A DNA stretch of 64,000 nucleotides from Gluconobacter kondonii (lineage in GTDB: Bacteria > Pseudomonadota > Alphaproteobacteria > Acetobacterales > Acetobacteraceae), in contig NZ_BEWP01000003.1 of the NCBI RefSeq assembly GCF_002723995.1, forward strand, positions 62,001 to 126,000, read 5' to 3'. The notes below the pieces were generated by a model, which was not told the origin of the DNA, made no database searches, and saw only the letters and a program-made list of their open reading frames with translations. Both the position numbers and the translations under genes were made by a program. This document shows, piece after piece, positions 26,599 through 35,951 of this stretch. Numbering within the stretch: the stretch's first letter is position 1; each line of letters opens with the position of its first letter.

Positions 26599-29500
26599 TT
26601 ATAGCTTTATAATGTATGGAATTTCTTTTGATTTATTTGTTATATACCCATGGTGGGTAAAAAATAAAACCTGCGTTTTCTCTGAAAACTCCACCAATAT
26701 CTGTAATCCGACATTCGTTCGCTCTTCATCGAACGTCACGAACAGATCATCCGCCAAAAATGGCAGACGAATGCCCCTCTCCAGAGCTTGCTCAACTGAC
26801 GCCAGACGCAGCGCCAGATAAAGCTGATCGCGTGTGCCCTCGCTCATGGCGTGAACCGGAACAGGCGTTGTGCTCGCCATGCGCTGCCCCGCCAGAACCA
26901 GCCCGTCCGGCCCGCTCTCTTCCGTCACAAGCCCTTCATAACGCCCAAGTGTCAGACGTGAGAACAGGGCCCCCGCCCGCGACAGAAGAGGTCCATGCGC
27001 CTGCTGACGGCCCTGCTCCACCAGCCGTGACAGCATCAACTGCTGGAGCCGGAGCGAAACATACCGGCTGGCCCGCTCGGCAATTTCCGCTTCTGTTTCC
27101 TGAATATCTTCCGCGACCTCACGCACTCCACGGGCACTTTCCAACTCCGCCAGCACGCTTCGCGCCTGCAATAGCCGTTCTGTCACTGCTGATCTGCGGG
27201 CATCGAGTGCAATCGTTTCAGCTTCGATCTCCTCGAAGTCCCGCTCAAGCTGCTCGGGGTCCGTCATACGTGCTTCGTCCAAAAGCGACTCAAGGGAGCG
27301 GCCATTCCCGGCCTGAAGAATCTGCTCCCGCAACTCGTCGCGCCTGTCGCACAGCCCTGCTCGCTCCCGTGCCCGGGATAACGCATGACGCAGGTCGTCC
27401 TCTGCCCCAAGACCCAGAAGACGGCGCGCAGGGTCCAGCCCCTGCTCCAGTTCGACAATTCGCAGATCGGCCTGCGCGATCTCGTTCGTAAGAGCCGCGT
27501 GCTGCTGCATAACGGACTTCCGTTCCCGCTCGCGCTCCAGTTCCAGCGTCAGAAACCGCTCAAGCTCTGCCGCAGATCCCTGCCCGTAGCGCTGAAGAAA
27601 CCCGCCCAGTTCCGTACGGAACGCTGCGATATCGCGCGCTTCGGTGTCCTGTTCCTTCTGCTCGCTCTCCAGCCGCGTCTGGATTGTCAGCGCCTCTGCC
27701 ACATCCCGCAGATCGGCCTGCTCCGCCCGCCCCGGATAGCGACAGTCCCGACACGCCCGTGCCCAGTCTTCTTCCCAAAACGCCAGCTTCTGCTCCACGC
27801 CGGACAGGGCCGCCCGGTCTTTAAGTAAAGCCTCTTCCCGCTGGAGGCGATCCTTTTTCCGCGCATCCGCCGTCTTGGCCTCGTCTTCGCCCTGCTCCAG
27901 CAAGGATGTCGCCTGCCGGATCTGAGCCGCCAGTTGCTCGGACGTAGATTCCACGCCAAAAACCCGCAATCGTCGGCTCATATCGGCCCGGCTGTCCGTC
28001 GCGGCCTGAAGCTGCTTTTTCGCACTCTGCAACGCCTCTTCAGCGGCCAGAGCCTCCTGTCGCCGGGCCACCCAGACCTGCAATGACGCAGGCGGCAGCA
28101 CCGGCGCCCCGAATGTTTCCAGCAAAGCGCTCCACGTGGTCTGACGCCGGTCCAGTTCGTCCTGCGCCCGCATCCCCCGACGACGGGCTTCCTCCGCCCG
28201 AAGCGCAAGATCCTCACCCTGACGCAACAGGGTCGCAAGCTGCGCCGACTGTTCGGCATGGGCATGGCGTCGGTCCGCCAGACTATCCGCATTCTGGATC
28301 AGAACCCCGAACGCCTCCCGCGTCGCAGGAGCGGGGCACCCGCCGGAGTGGAACTGATCCTCCATGCTCTGCCAGAGCCGGTCGCGTTCCTGTCGTGCTG
28401 CGGAAAGCTGCTCCCACGACACGGCCTGCCCGTCTTCTTCCAGACGCCGACACTGCTGTGCCAGACGCGCCCCTTCCGTTTCCGCCGCCTGCGTCTCGTC
28501 CCGTGCAACGCGCCGCTGTTCGTCCAACGTTGCCCAGAGCCGTGCCTCGTCCTCCAATGCTGTTCCATCAGGCAGGGCAAGTGCTGTTAGTTCTCCCTTG
28601 CGATCGGCCGTGCTAGCGCGCCATGGCATCAGCGCCCCATAAGCCGCAGCCGTGGCGTCTCCCAACCGCAAGACTTCGGCGGCAAGACTGTCGATCCGGT
28701 CGTCCAGAGCGCCCAGACTGCGGGCTTCATCCAGCTCCAATCGGAACCGGCGCAGATTTTCAGGACGGATTTTTTCGTTCGTTTCCGAAACGGACTGAGG
28801 ATGCAGAATATTCAGCGCCTGCTCCGTTTCCTGAAGCCGCGCTCGCAGATCCTGTTCCTGTGTCCGCAACAGCGCCCGCGCCTGAAGCCTCTGACCCAGA
28901 TCGTCCAGTTCTTCCCGATTGGGTAACGCACCTGCCTCACAACCATGCCGTGCCCAGAACTGTTCGAGCGAAATCGCATCCCGCGTCAGTCGTATTTTCC
29001 GCTCTTCGACCTTTGTTTCAAGGAGCGCAACCAGATCGCTGCGCTTCAGAAGCGCTTGGATGGCATCCTGTTCCGCAAAAACTGGGGAGGTGTCGCCAAA
29101 TGCCTGAATTTTCTCGCATAACGCTTCGAACCGCTGTCGTAAAATAGAGGCGTTGTGAGCTTCACGTTGTAACAATTCAAGAATATTCTCAAAACGAGTA
29201 CAGTCTTCAATCGTTAGATTCCAGTTCGAAAAAAAACCTATTTCCGTTTCAATTTGAATTAGTTTCTGAAAAGGAACGGATATCATTTTCAGTCGGGAAT
29301 TGGTTCTGCGGCGTGTGCCAAGTTCCTGTGCTGCTGCATCGCAGGATTGTTTGTCTGTTTCTGATTCAGAAAGTTCCTTATTCGCAACAGAAAGTTTTTT
29401 GACGGTTACGACGTCGCTCCGTAGTGCCGTCTGTAACGCCGTCAGCTTCAGTCTGGCCTGTTGCAACGCCGAGCGTGCGCGTCCCGATTTCCATTCCGCA

Positions 29501-30009
29501 CCGACATCTTCCTGCAGTCGCGCACTCAGTTTTCCAACGCCCTCAAGTCCCAGTCCGGCCGCCAGAATCTGAAGTCCGGCATCGTCTTTCAGGCGGCGCA
29601 TCTCCTCGCCGCCCTCACGCAGTCGCGTATGATCCAGCGCCCAGGCCGCCTCAAATCCTTTCGAATCCAGTCCCCCCAGCCAGGTCCGCAATGGCAGATC
29701 CTCCAACGGCGTCCTGTCATCCGCTGCAAACAGCGTCTGGGTCCGCCCCCGGCGCCGCACGCCCTCAAAAACCGTTCCATCCTGTTCCAGACTGGCCCCG
29801 ACCCGCAGCAGCGATGCCGCCGTCATCCAGTCCCCGGCGATATGGTGCGGGAACCCGAACAGGAAATCCCGGATCGCACAGAGCGTCGTCGATTTCCCGG
29901 CTTCATTCGCACCGTAAATAACGTGCAGGTCCCGCGCCCCTTTCGGAAAATTCAGCGTGGTCTCCTGAAATCCGCCATAACGCAGAAGATCGAGGCGTTC
30001 GAACCGCAT
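26599..30009 (-). CDS. AAA-family ATPase, YhaN type (SbcC-like)
   Basis: A 1136-residue SMC-related protein. Walker A GANEAGKST is at residues 33-41, the long middle is coiled coil (about 180-880) rich in E, Q, R and L, and the C-terminus carries LADDLFVTFDEERT with Walker B. With the nuclease encoded directly upstream it should form a DNA end-processing complex like SbcC/SbcD or Mre11/Rad50. The start overlaps the partner stop by 1 bp (TAATG). The last about 20 residues (after FFTHHGY) are encoded by AT-rich sequence and lack the usual YhaN ending, so the 3' end may be replaced or truncated. Confidence 0.87.
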   Translation of the reverse strand: MRFERLDLLRYGGFQETTLNFPKGARDLHVIYGANEAGKSTTLCAIRDFLFGFPHHIAGDWMTAASLLRVGASLEQDGTVFEGVRRRGRTQTLFAADDRTPLEDLPLRTWLGGLDSKGFEAAWALDHTRLREGGEEMRRLKDDAGLQILAAGLGLEGVGKLSARLQEDVGAEWKSGRARSALQQARLKLTALQTALRSDVVTVKKLSVANKELSESETDKQSCDAAAQELGTRRRTNSRLKMISVPFQKLIQIETEIGFFSNWNLTIEDCTRFENILELLQREAHNASILRQRFEALCEKIQAFGDTSPVFAEQDAIQALLKRSDLVALLETKVEERKIRLTRDAISLEQFWARHGCEAGALPNREELDDLGQRLQARALLRTQEQDLRARLQETEQALNILHPQSVSETNEKIRPENLRRFRLELDEARSLGALDDRIDSLAAEVLRLGDATAAAYGALMPWRASTADRKGELTALALPDGTALEDEARLWATLDEQRRVARDETQAAETEGARLAQQCRRLEEDGQAVSWEQLSAARQERDRLWQSMEDQFHSGGCPAPATREAFGVLIQNADSLADRRHAHAEQSAQLATLLRQGEDLALRAEEARRRGMRAQDELDRRQTTWSALLETFGAPVLPPASLQVWVARRQEALAAEEALQSAKKQLQAATDSRADMSRRLRVFGVESTSEQLAAQIRQATSLLEQGEDEAKTADARKKDRLQREEALLKDRAALSGVEQKLAFWEEDWARACRDCRYPGRAEQADLRDVAEALTIQTRLESEQKEQDTEARDIAAFRTELGGFLQRYGQGSAAELERFLTLELERERERKSVMQQHAALTNEIAQADLRIVELEQGLDPARRLLGLGAEDDLRHALSRARERAGLCDRRDELREQILQAGNGRSLESLLDEARMTDPEQLERDFEEIEAETIALDARRSAVTERLLQARSVLAELESARGVREVAEDIQETEAEIAERASRYVSLRLQQLMLSRLVEQGRQQAHGPLLSRAGALFSRLTLGRYEGLVTEESGPDGLVLAGQRMASTTPVPVHAMSEGTRDQLYLALRLASVEQALERGIRLPFLADDLFVTFDEERTNVGLQILVEFSEKTQVLFFTHHGYITNKSKEIPYIIKL

Positions 30010-31259
30010 TATTCCGTCTCCCCCAACAGCCGCGCCCTTAATGCCGCCCGCGCCTGTTCAAGCGGGAACTGCCCCTCCGGTATCAGGCTGTCACGCTCCA
30101 CACAGGAGGGCAGGGCAGAGAAAAATCCTTCGAAATCGTCGGGCAGGGAGGTCAGAAACGCCTCGTCCTGCATGAGTCCGTCCAGCGCTAGATCAAGCTC
30201 CCGCGTTTCTGCCACGCCGCTCTGCCGACGGGGCGCGGACGTCTCGTTGCGGATTTTCTCCAGCGCAATCTGTGCCGTCCCGTCGGCGGACTCCTGCGCC
30301 ATCGACACCGCAATGCCCCGCAGATCGTCCTCCCAACCTCGCGACGCACATAACCGGTCATGCAAAACGCTGCGTCCCGTCAGCACAATCCGCGCAACCA
30401 CTGTGCGTCCCTCCGCTTGGGAAAGAGCGTGTTCCATCTCCCGCCGCGCGGCCCCCAGAACACCATCCATGCTCTGAATGTCGCTGACATCCAGTTCCAG
30501 CCGACACCAGCGCACGACATCACAGTTCACGAAATCGACCGAGCGGACGACCCCATCCTCAACGCTCACTAGAGCACAACCACAGGCCCCGGTCTCGCGC
30601 GCATGACGCCCCTGAAGCACGCCCGGAAACACAATCCACGGATGCTCACAGACGATTTCGCGCGCATGGACATGCCCCAGCGCCCAGTAATCATATCCCT
30701 TCGCCGATAGCGTTTCGACGGAGCAGGGCGCGTAGGTCTCGTGTTCCCCATATCCCGACAGCGACGTATGCAGCACCCCAATATTGAAACACCCCGCGAC
30801 AGGCGCGGGATAGGCCCGCGTCATGTCATGCGGGACATGACGGTCGCGAAAACTCTGTCCATGCAGCGCCACGCCGAGTTCCGGCCAGTGAAATGTCTGC
30901 GGGGCCTCATAGGAAAAATGCTTAATTCCGTCGGGCAGCGGCAGTTCGCGCGCAATGACCGACTGCGCATCATGATTGCCCGAAAGCGTCACGACCCGGA
31001 TGCCCGCCTGAACCAGTCGGCTCAGGGCTTTGAGCATGTAAAGTCCGGTCCCCACATCCTGCCAGGTCCCGTCATACAGGTCCCCCGCCAGAATAACGAA
31101 ATCGATTTTTTCAGTCAGGGCCGTCTCGACCAGCCGGTCCAGCGCGCGCCGTGTGGCCCCCCGGATTTCCTCTTCGGGAAGCCCTTCGTAACGGCTCAGC
31201 CCCCTCAGGGGGCTGTCGAGGTGAATGTCAGCAGCGTGGAGAAATCGGAAAGAGGACAT
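30009..31259 (-). CDS. DNA repair exonuclease, YhaO type (SbcD/Mre11-like)
   Basis: A 416-residue calcineurin-like metallophosphoesterase. The metal-binding blocks are in order: HAADIHLDSPL (near 8-18), LAGDLYDG (about 62), LSGNHDAQ (about 96), VLHTSLSG, and GHVHA (about 198). It would act as a nuclease on DNA ends together with the YhaN ATPase, which is encoded next in the operon with a 1-bp overlap. The C-terminal third matches the YhaO accessory domain rather than the SbcD cap. No sbcCD elsewhere is visible in the window. Confidence 0.88.
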   Translation of the reverse strand: MSSFRFLHAADIHLDSPLRGLSRYEGLPEEEIRGATRRALDRLVETALTEKIDFVILAGDLYDGTWQDVGTGLYMLKALSRLVQAGIRVVTLSGNHDAQSVIARELPLPDGIKHFSYEAPQTFHWPELGVALHGQSFRDRHVPHDMTRAYPAPVAGCFNIGVLHTSLSGYGEHETYAPCSVETLSAKGYDYWALGHVHAREIVCEHPWIVFPGVLQGRHARETGACGCALVSVEDGVVRSVDFVNCDVVRWCRLELDVSDIQSMDGVLGAARREMEHALSQAEGRTVVARIVLTGRSVLHDRLCASRGWEDDLRGIAVSMAQESADGTAQIALEKIRNETSAPRRQSGVAETRELDLALDGLMQDEAFLTSLPDDFEGFFSALPSCVERDSLIPEGQFPLEQARAALRARLLGETE

Positions 31260-31308
31260 CCGCGAAGTTTACGCCCTCCACGATGTCTTGCAAGCAGCCC
31301 CGCTAGGA

Positions 31309-31812
31309 TCAGGCCGCCGCCAGATATTGCGACACGATATCCGGCATCAGGCTCTCAAGCGCCTCGACCGAAGCTGTCTCTTCGTCCTTCAGACATTCCA
31401 GTGTCGCTGCATCCTGCGTAAAACCAAGTTGCCCCGCCAACACGATCAGCATCTGAAGTGACGTGATCTGATGCGCCCGGTATCCACTCGCCGCCAGCAC
31501 GTTCTTCAGAACGTCCCGCGTTTCGCCGCCATGCAACAGCCCCGAGACGGTGCTGAGAATGGACGATACCGTCTCATGCGGAACCGGGGCAGGGTGCCCG
31601 TGCCGCGACAGAAGGATCGTGATCTCCCGCGCATGGCTCCGCCCCATCGCCAGATCCTGCTCCATCCGCTGGCACAGCCCCGGATACTGCTCACACACGG
31701 GCAGTTCGGAAAGTGCGGTCTCGATGGCCTTGGATTCAATGGACAGATGATCCCGAAGAGCGCCCAGATAGATATCCAGAGCTGACCTGTCCGTCGTTTT
31801 CGTTCTGCCCAC
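31309..31812 (-). CDS. Ferritin-like YciE/YciF (DUF892) family protein
   Basis: A 167-residue all-helical protein. Glutamates in ALRDHLSIESKAIETAL and CQRMEQDLAM...HAREI, together with the second pair in ECLKDEETASVEAL, are placed as in the four-helix bundle of the YciF (DUF892) family. Members are stress-linked and may bind a di-iron centre. It is 49 bp from the YhaO start on the same strand, so could be expressed with the repair pair, although it is upstream of them. Assignment is by pattern; function is open. Confidence 0.6.
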   Translation of the reverse strand: MGRTKTTDRSALDIYLGALRDHLSIESKAIETALSELPVCEQYPGLCQRMEQDLAMGRSHAREITILLSRHGHPAPVPHETVSSILSTVSGLLHGGETRDVLKNVLAASGYRAHQITSLQMLIVLAGQLGFTQDAATLECLKDEETASVEALESLMPDIVSQYLAAA

Positions 31813-31910
31813 CGTCTTTCCTTATGTGTCGCTAATGTGGATTTAAATGGCCATATTGCCCCATGGAGCGCAAGAGCGCAGCGTCATGCTGGGAATACTT
31901 TTGCAGGCAT

Positions 31911-31942
31911 AAAAAAACCCCATGCCGGAGACCGGCATGGGG
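31911..31942 (-). terminator. Rho-independent terminator of the TonB receptor gene
   Basis: An 11-bp perfect stem (31918-31928 with 31932-31942), 3-nt loop, followed on the minus strand by seven T. It begins 28 bp after the receptor stop codon. Confidence 0.9.
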
Positions 31943-31969
31943 CATTCAGGGTTAACAAGATTTGAAGGA

Positions 31970-34486
31970 TCAGAAACCAGCGCTGATGGAACCGGTTGCA
32001 GCGAACGGTGCCGCGATCATGTACGTCGGAGCTGTTCCTTTGACGGTGGTTCCGAATATCCCGCGCTGTGTTTGTGCGTTGGTCTGAACGCCGGTCGGAA
32101 AACCGAGGTAATGGTTGTTGGTGATGTTGGTCAGGTTGAATTTGATGTTCGGTGCTTGCAGGAAGCCCAGGTTTTTGAAGCGATAGCCGACCGAGATATT
32201 CATTTTAACGTAACCCGGAATGTGCTGGTCGTCCATGAATGTCGAATACTGCTTGGCAACGTACTTCAGGCTGTAAGCGCCAAAGATATTACCGTCGTCA
32301 TAGTCGAGGTTGAAGCCAACTTGGTATTTGGGGGTCTCAGGAGCAAATTTTCCAGCGGTATGCAGGTAGTCGCTTGATGCACCGCTACCAGCACGCAGGT
32401 TACTGGTGGTCCGGGCGTCAACGTACTCGAAGGACGCATAGGGCCGCAGGTGATAGAAAATCGGACGTGTTCCGATTTCGGCATCCACACCGTTCGTGCT
32501 CTGGCCACCGGCATTGATGTTCGTCGTGGCGTAGTTGCTGCACGACGCATTCAGGCACTCGGTCTGAGAGAACAGACGGTTTGTGAAGTTGTAGTGGAAG
32601 TACGTGATTGAGGCCATGACCGTTGGGCCTGTGTAACGCCAGCCGGCTTCTTCCGAAATGGAAATTTCAGGCTGTTGGTTTGCATTGGCCTGCGTGCTGT
32701 ATCCGCCGTTTTTATAATATGTACCCGCGTCATAGAGCGAGTAGTTCATCGGGATACGGAAGTTTGTCGCACCAGACACGAAGACCTGCATTTCCGGATT
32801 GATCTGATAGCGGATCGATGCTGTTGGCAGGGGCTGGTAGAATGTTTTGTTAATGTAAGGGCCTGTCGACGTATCGGGCAGCATATTGTGACCGTCACGC
32901 ATGACAATCGCATACTTCAAACCGGCATCAATGGTCAGCTTGTTGTTCAGCAGCGACAGGCTGTCACCAATAAACATGACGTGGGTGCGGGTCTGGGTCA
33001 AACTGGCGCGGTACTGATAGGTCGTGCCGTCATTGAAGATGAAGTTCGGACCACTGCCCCAGATGTTCCAGGGTGTACCGTTGGATGCGATGCCCGTTGC
33101 AGGCGCCGTCTGGATTTGCTTGGCGTATTCGAACCAGTATCCGACCATCAGGCGATTAACGCCGGTTGTCAGCGTCAGTTTCGTGACGGCACCCGGGCGA
33201 TAGGTCGTGGTGAGCGAGGGCTCATACATCAGCGTGCTGTTAGAGGGCTTTTTGCCGTTTAGTGTGCCAGTCATGCTCGTGGCGCCCCAACTGGTTGGTG
33301 TCGTGTAAGCACCGCCGCCGCTGCCATCACCGTACCAGAAGTAAGGGGTTTCCGTGAGGACGAGGTGATCCGTCAACTTGAAGGTCGATGGGGCACTAGT
33401 ATAGATATTGGTAAATGGATTTTGATGAAGTTTGTAGTAATTACTATTGTTTTCTTTGTATGTTCCATTATATACTGTATTGTTTATTGTGGCGTTGCTT
33501 GTGTTTTTAAAGGTGGTTCCATTCGGGCGAGTGCAAGTGGAACCCGCATAACACGGTGCAACGAAACCCGTTTTCTCGCCAAAACCATACGCATTCCACG
33601 ATGGAAGATTTACGCTTGGTGACAGGTAGTTATAGAGGCGGTTTCCGACGATGGCGAGCGAGACGCGGTTGCCATCACCCCAGTCGTTCACGAATTTCGC
33701 TTCAGCATGGAGCTTGCGGTTCGTTGCTTCAGAGTGGATGGCGTCTTCTGTGGCATAGGAGCCAGAGAAGTAGGCGCGCAGATTGGTGTTGCCGATTTTT
33801 CCGGTGTCCAGACGCAGGAAGCCGCGCGTGTAGTCATAGGAACCGTAAGAGACGTCGAATGCGCCACCCTTTTTCATCTTTGGGTCGATCATATACATGT
33901 CGACCACGCCGCCGGTGGCGCTCAGATGAGGGCTGTCGAGGTCAGCAGAACCCTGTGCGAGGCTGATCTTGCGCAGGTTTTCGGAGTCCACGATTTCCTG
34001 GGAGTAGACCGCGAAGTTCCCGATATCGTTGAGCGGGAAGCCTTCAAGCGTGAAGCCCATTTGCGATTGGTCGAGGCCGCGGGCGCTCATATGGCTGCCT
34101 GTCAGACCTGCCGGATCGGAGGACGTGACGTTTGCACCCGGAAGCAGAGCGATGAGCTGCATCGGGTCCTGACCCGGTGCCTGCTTTTCGATGTAGTCGC
34201 GCGAGATGGCTGAAACGGACTTCGCTGCGTCCTGTTTCTGCATCAGACCACCACCAACATCGCGGCGTGTTACGCCATCGAAATAGGTGTGATGACCGCT
34301 GACAGAGACATGTTCTTCATGTTCGTCTGTTGGAGCCGTGTTGCCCATCATGGACGGAGCGGCAGCAGCGACTTTCGTAGGGCTCTTCTTCGTGGAAGGA
34401 GCCGTGCTGTTTGCGGGTGCGGCAAATGCCGACACCGTACCAAACGCAAACAGGGCCGAAGTCGAAAGCAGGCGAGCAAGGCGCAT
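31970..34486 (-). CDS. TonB-dependent outer-membrane receptor
   Basis: An 838-residue receptor with a signal peptide (1-22), an N-terminal plug starting near residue 60 (HVSVSGHHTYFDG, a TonB-box-like segment) and a 22-strand type beta-barrel ending in phenylalanine. Plug motifs such as GLDQSQMGFTLEGFPLNDIG resemble receptors of the alphaproteobacterial group that take up siderophores or other large ligands. An AT-rich stretch around 33380-33560 encodes an Asn/Thr-rich extracellular loop. The ligand is unknown. It stands alone with its own terminator. A sulfotransferase-like gene lies upstream on the same strand, 225 bp away. Confidence 0.87.
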   Translation of the reverse strand: MRLARLLSTSALFAFGTVSAFAAPANSTAPSTKKSPTKVAAAAPSMMGNTAPTDEHEEHVSVSGHHTYFDGVTRRDVGGGLMQKQDAAKSVSAISRDYIEKQAPGQDPMQLIALLPGANVTSSDPAGLTGSHMSARGLDQSQMGFTLEGFPLNDIGNFAVYSQEIVDSENLRKISLAQGSADLDSPHLSATGGVVDMYMIDPKMKKGGAFDVSYGSYDYTRGFLRLDTGKIGNTNLRAYFSGSYATEDAIHSEATNRKLHAEAKFVNDWGDGNRVSLAIVGNRLYNYLSPSVNLPSWNAYGFGEKTGFVAPCYAGSTCTRPNGTTFKNTSNATINNTVYNGTYKENNSNYYKLHQNPFTNIYTSAPSTFKLTDHLVLTETPYFWYGDGSGGGAYTTPTSWGATSMTGTLNGKKPSNSTLMYEPSLTTTYRPGAVTKLTLTTGVNRLMVGYWFEYAKQIQTAPATGIASNGTPWNIWGSGPNFIFNDGTTYQYRASLTQTRTHVMFIGDSLSLLNNKLTIDAGLKYAIVMRDGHNMLPDTSTGPYINKTFYQPLPTASIRYQINPEMQVFVSGATNFRIPMNYSLYDAGTYYKNGGYSTQANANQQPEISISEEAGWRYTGPTVMASITYFHYNFTNRLFSQTECLNASCSNYATTNINAGGQSTNGVDAEIGTRPIFYHLRPYASFEYVDARTTSNLRAGSGASSDYLHTAGKFAPETPKYQVGFNLDYDDGNIFGAYSLKYVAKQYSTFMDDQHIPGYVKMNISVGYRFKNLGFLQAPNIKFNLTNITNNHYLGFPTGVQTNAQTQRGIFGTTVKGTAPTYMIAAPFAATGSISAGF

Positions 34487-34711
34487 TGTGTTTTCGGTCT
34501 TTCTCGGTCAGGTGAACTTTCGGCCGAGAAAAAGCATGAGTGCATGCCTCATTTCAATCAGATGTGGTGTGATACACTATGACATGAGGGGGGTATGGCA
34601 ATTTAGTCACATTTCACCTTCGGAACGGCGATAAATGCTAGGAAACTCCCCGCTGATTGTGACATTTGGAAGACATATCCTGTTTTTCTGAACAAAGATC
34701 GTTTCGAAACA

Positions 34712-35479
34712 TTATCTTGCAGGACGCAAATCTTCATCTGCGCTGTAGATCTGTCGAATCCTCTTGGCCTGCGCTGGGGTAGCCGCGGCATCGTGGGTGT
34801 TGCCGTTCAGATGAGGCACGATCCGGCCACGCAGGGTGGGCACCAGATCGGGGAGAGACGAGATCCGGTCCATCGGAATAAGCTGATCCACCGCAAGCCG
34901 ACCATTCCGATCACAGACATAAAGGCTCTGGGGCCGGAACACATGGTCCATGTCATAAACGGAGGAGCAGGATTCCACATGATCGATGGCATCATCCAGC
35001 GTGTGGAATGAGCGGTAGAGTCCACTGACGGAGGGATGGATTCTGACTCGCGTCGTTCCGCCGCGCCGTGCAAAAGACCATGCGGATACGAAACGCTTCA
35101 CAGGATCGCGCCAGATTGCAAAGCTGGGTACGGTCCGACAGAGTTCTGGCGCGACATGATGATAATAACGCCATGTCTCATGAAGCATGATCCCGCCATA
35201 GAGCAGGTCACAGACCGACGTGCCGCCATTTTTGGGAACATGAATGAACATGGCCCCGGCTTCCCGGATACGTTCAAGCCGCTGAAGACGCTTTCGACCG
35301 AGCGGGAGCCGCAGTCGCAGATCGGCGGCACGCGCATGGACATCGGGATACTGCTGTACTCCGAACAACTGACACAACATCCGCTGCGGAAGGCCGGATC
35401 CTTCTGGCCCGCGATCGACGGGGTCAGCGAGAAGGACATGGGTCTCGTCAGTCATCCGAACGGCAGAAGGGGGCGTCAT
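34712..35479 (-). CDS. Sulfotransferase family protein
   Basis: A 255-residue protein. MFIHVPKNGGTSVC (about 77-90) is the PAPS 5'-phosphosulfate loop with a lysine at 83, and FAIWRDPVKRFVSAWSF has the R-DP-x3-R-x2-S pattern of the 3'-phosphate loop. Members transfer sulfate to carbohydrates or other small molecules, but the acceptor cannot be told. The N-terminal 70 residues are Arg-rich and variable. The ATG at 35479 is taken as start; 35455 is possible. No sulfate activation gene is adjacent. Confidence 0.7.
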   Translation of the reverse strand: MTPPSAVRMTDETHVLLADPVDRGPEGSGLPQRMLCQLFGVQQYPDVHARAADLRLRLPLGRKRLQRLERIREAGAMFIHVPKNGGTSVCDLLYGGIMLHETWRYYHHVAPELCRTVPSFAIWRDPVKRFVSAWSFARRGGTTRVRIHPSVSGLYRSFHTLDDAIDHVESCSSVYDMDHVFRPQSLYVCDRNGRLAVDQLIPMDRISSLPDLVPTLRGRIVPHLNGNTHDAAATPAQAKRIRQIYSADEDLRPAR

Positions 35480-35649
35480 GAGCGTGTCCTGATCCGGTCT
35501 CTGTTGAGACGGACACTGGCGGCGCTAGGAAACAGAGGCAAAGGGTAGATTGTAACAGAGTGAAAGCCATGTTGCGGACTTTACTGTGTCAAATCTGTCA
35601 CAAAAGGTCTTTTGTATTTGACTTGCCCTGTGCAGGGCGCTTCATGACA

Positions 35650-35833
35650 GCTGACGGTGCCCGTTTGCGCGGGTGAAAAGGGAATGCAGTGTGAAACTGC
35701 GGCTGCCCCCGCAACTGTAAATGCTGGCTGCTGCCTCACAAGGCGGGTGGCGCGATTTCAGGACATGAACCCACTGGCGCAGGCCGGGAAGGGGCCTGAA
35801 GACGGAGCATGAGCCAGGAGACCTGCCGTCAGC
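35650..35833 (+). promoter_or_regulatory. Cobalamin riboswitch
   Basis: The closing stem GCTGACGG (35650-35657) pairs with CCGTCAGC (35826-35833). Between them are GGTGC/GGGTGAAAAGGGAATGCAGT, CTGCCCCCGCAACTGTAAAT, CCACTGG, the GCCGGGAAGG segment and the B12 box GCCAGGAGACCTGCC (35813-35827), which is the canonical order. It lies 119 bp before btuB, so adenosyl- or other cobalamin should shut off the import operon when abundant. The stretch from 35480 to 35650 shows no gene. Confidence 0.95.
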
Positions 35834-35951
35834 ATGAGTTGTCCGAAGGACGGTCCGGGCGGGGTGCATCGGAACGCCGGGTCAGACTGCGCGACGGCGG
35901 GTCTGCCTCCTTCTTGAGGGCAACGCAGAACGACGAGACACCACCATCACC

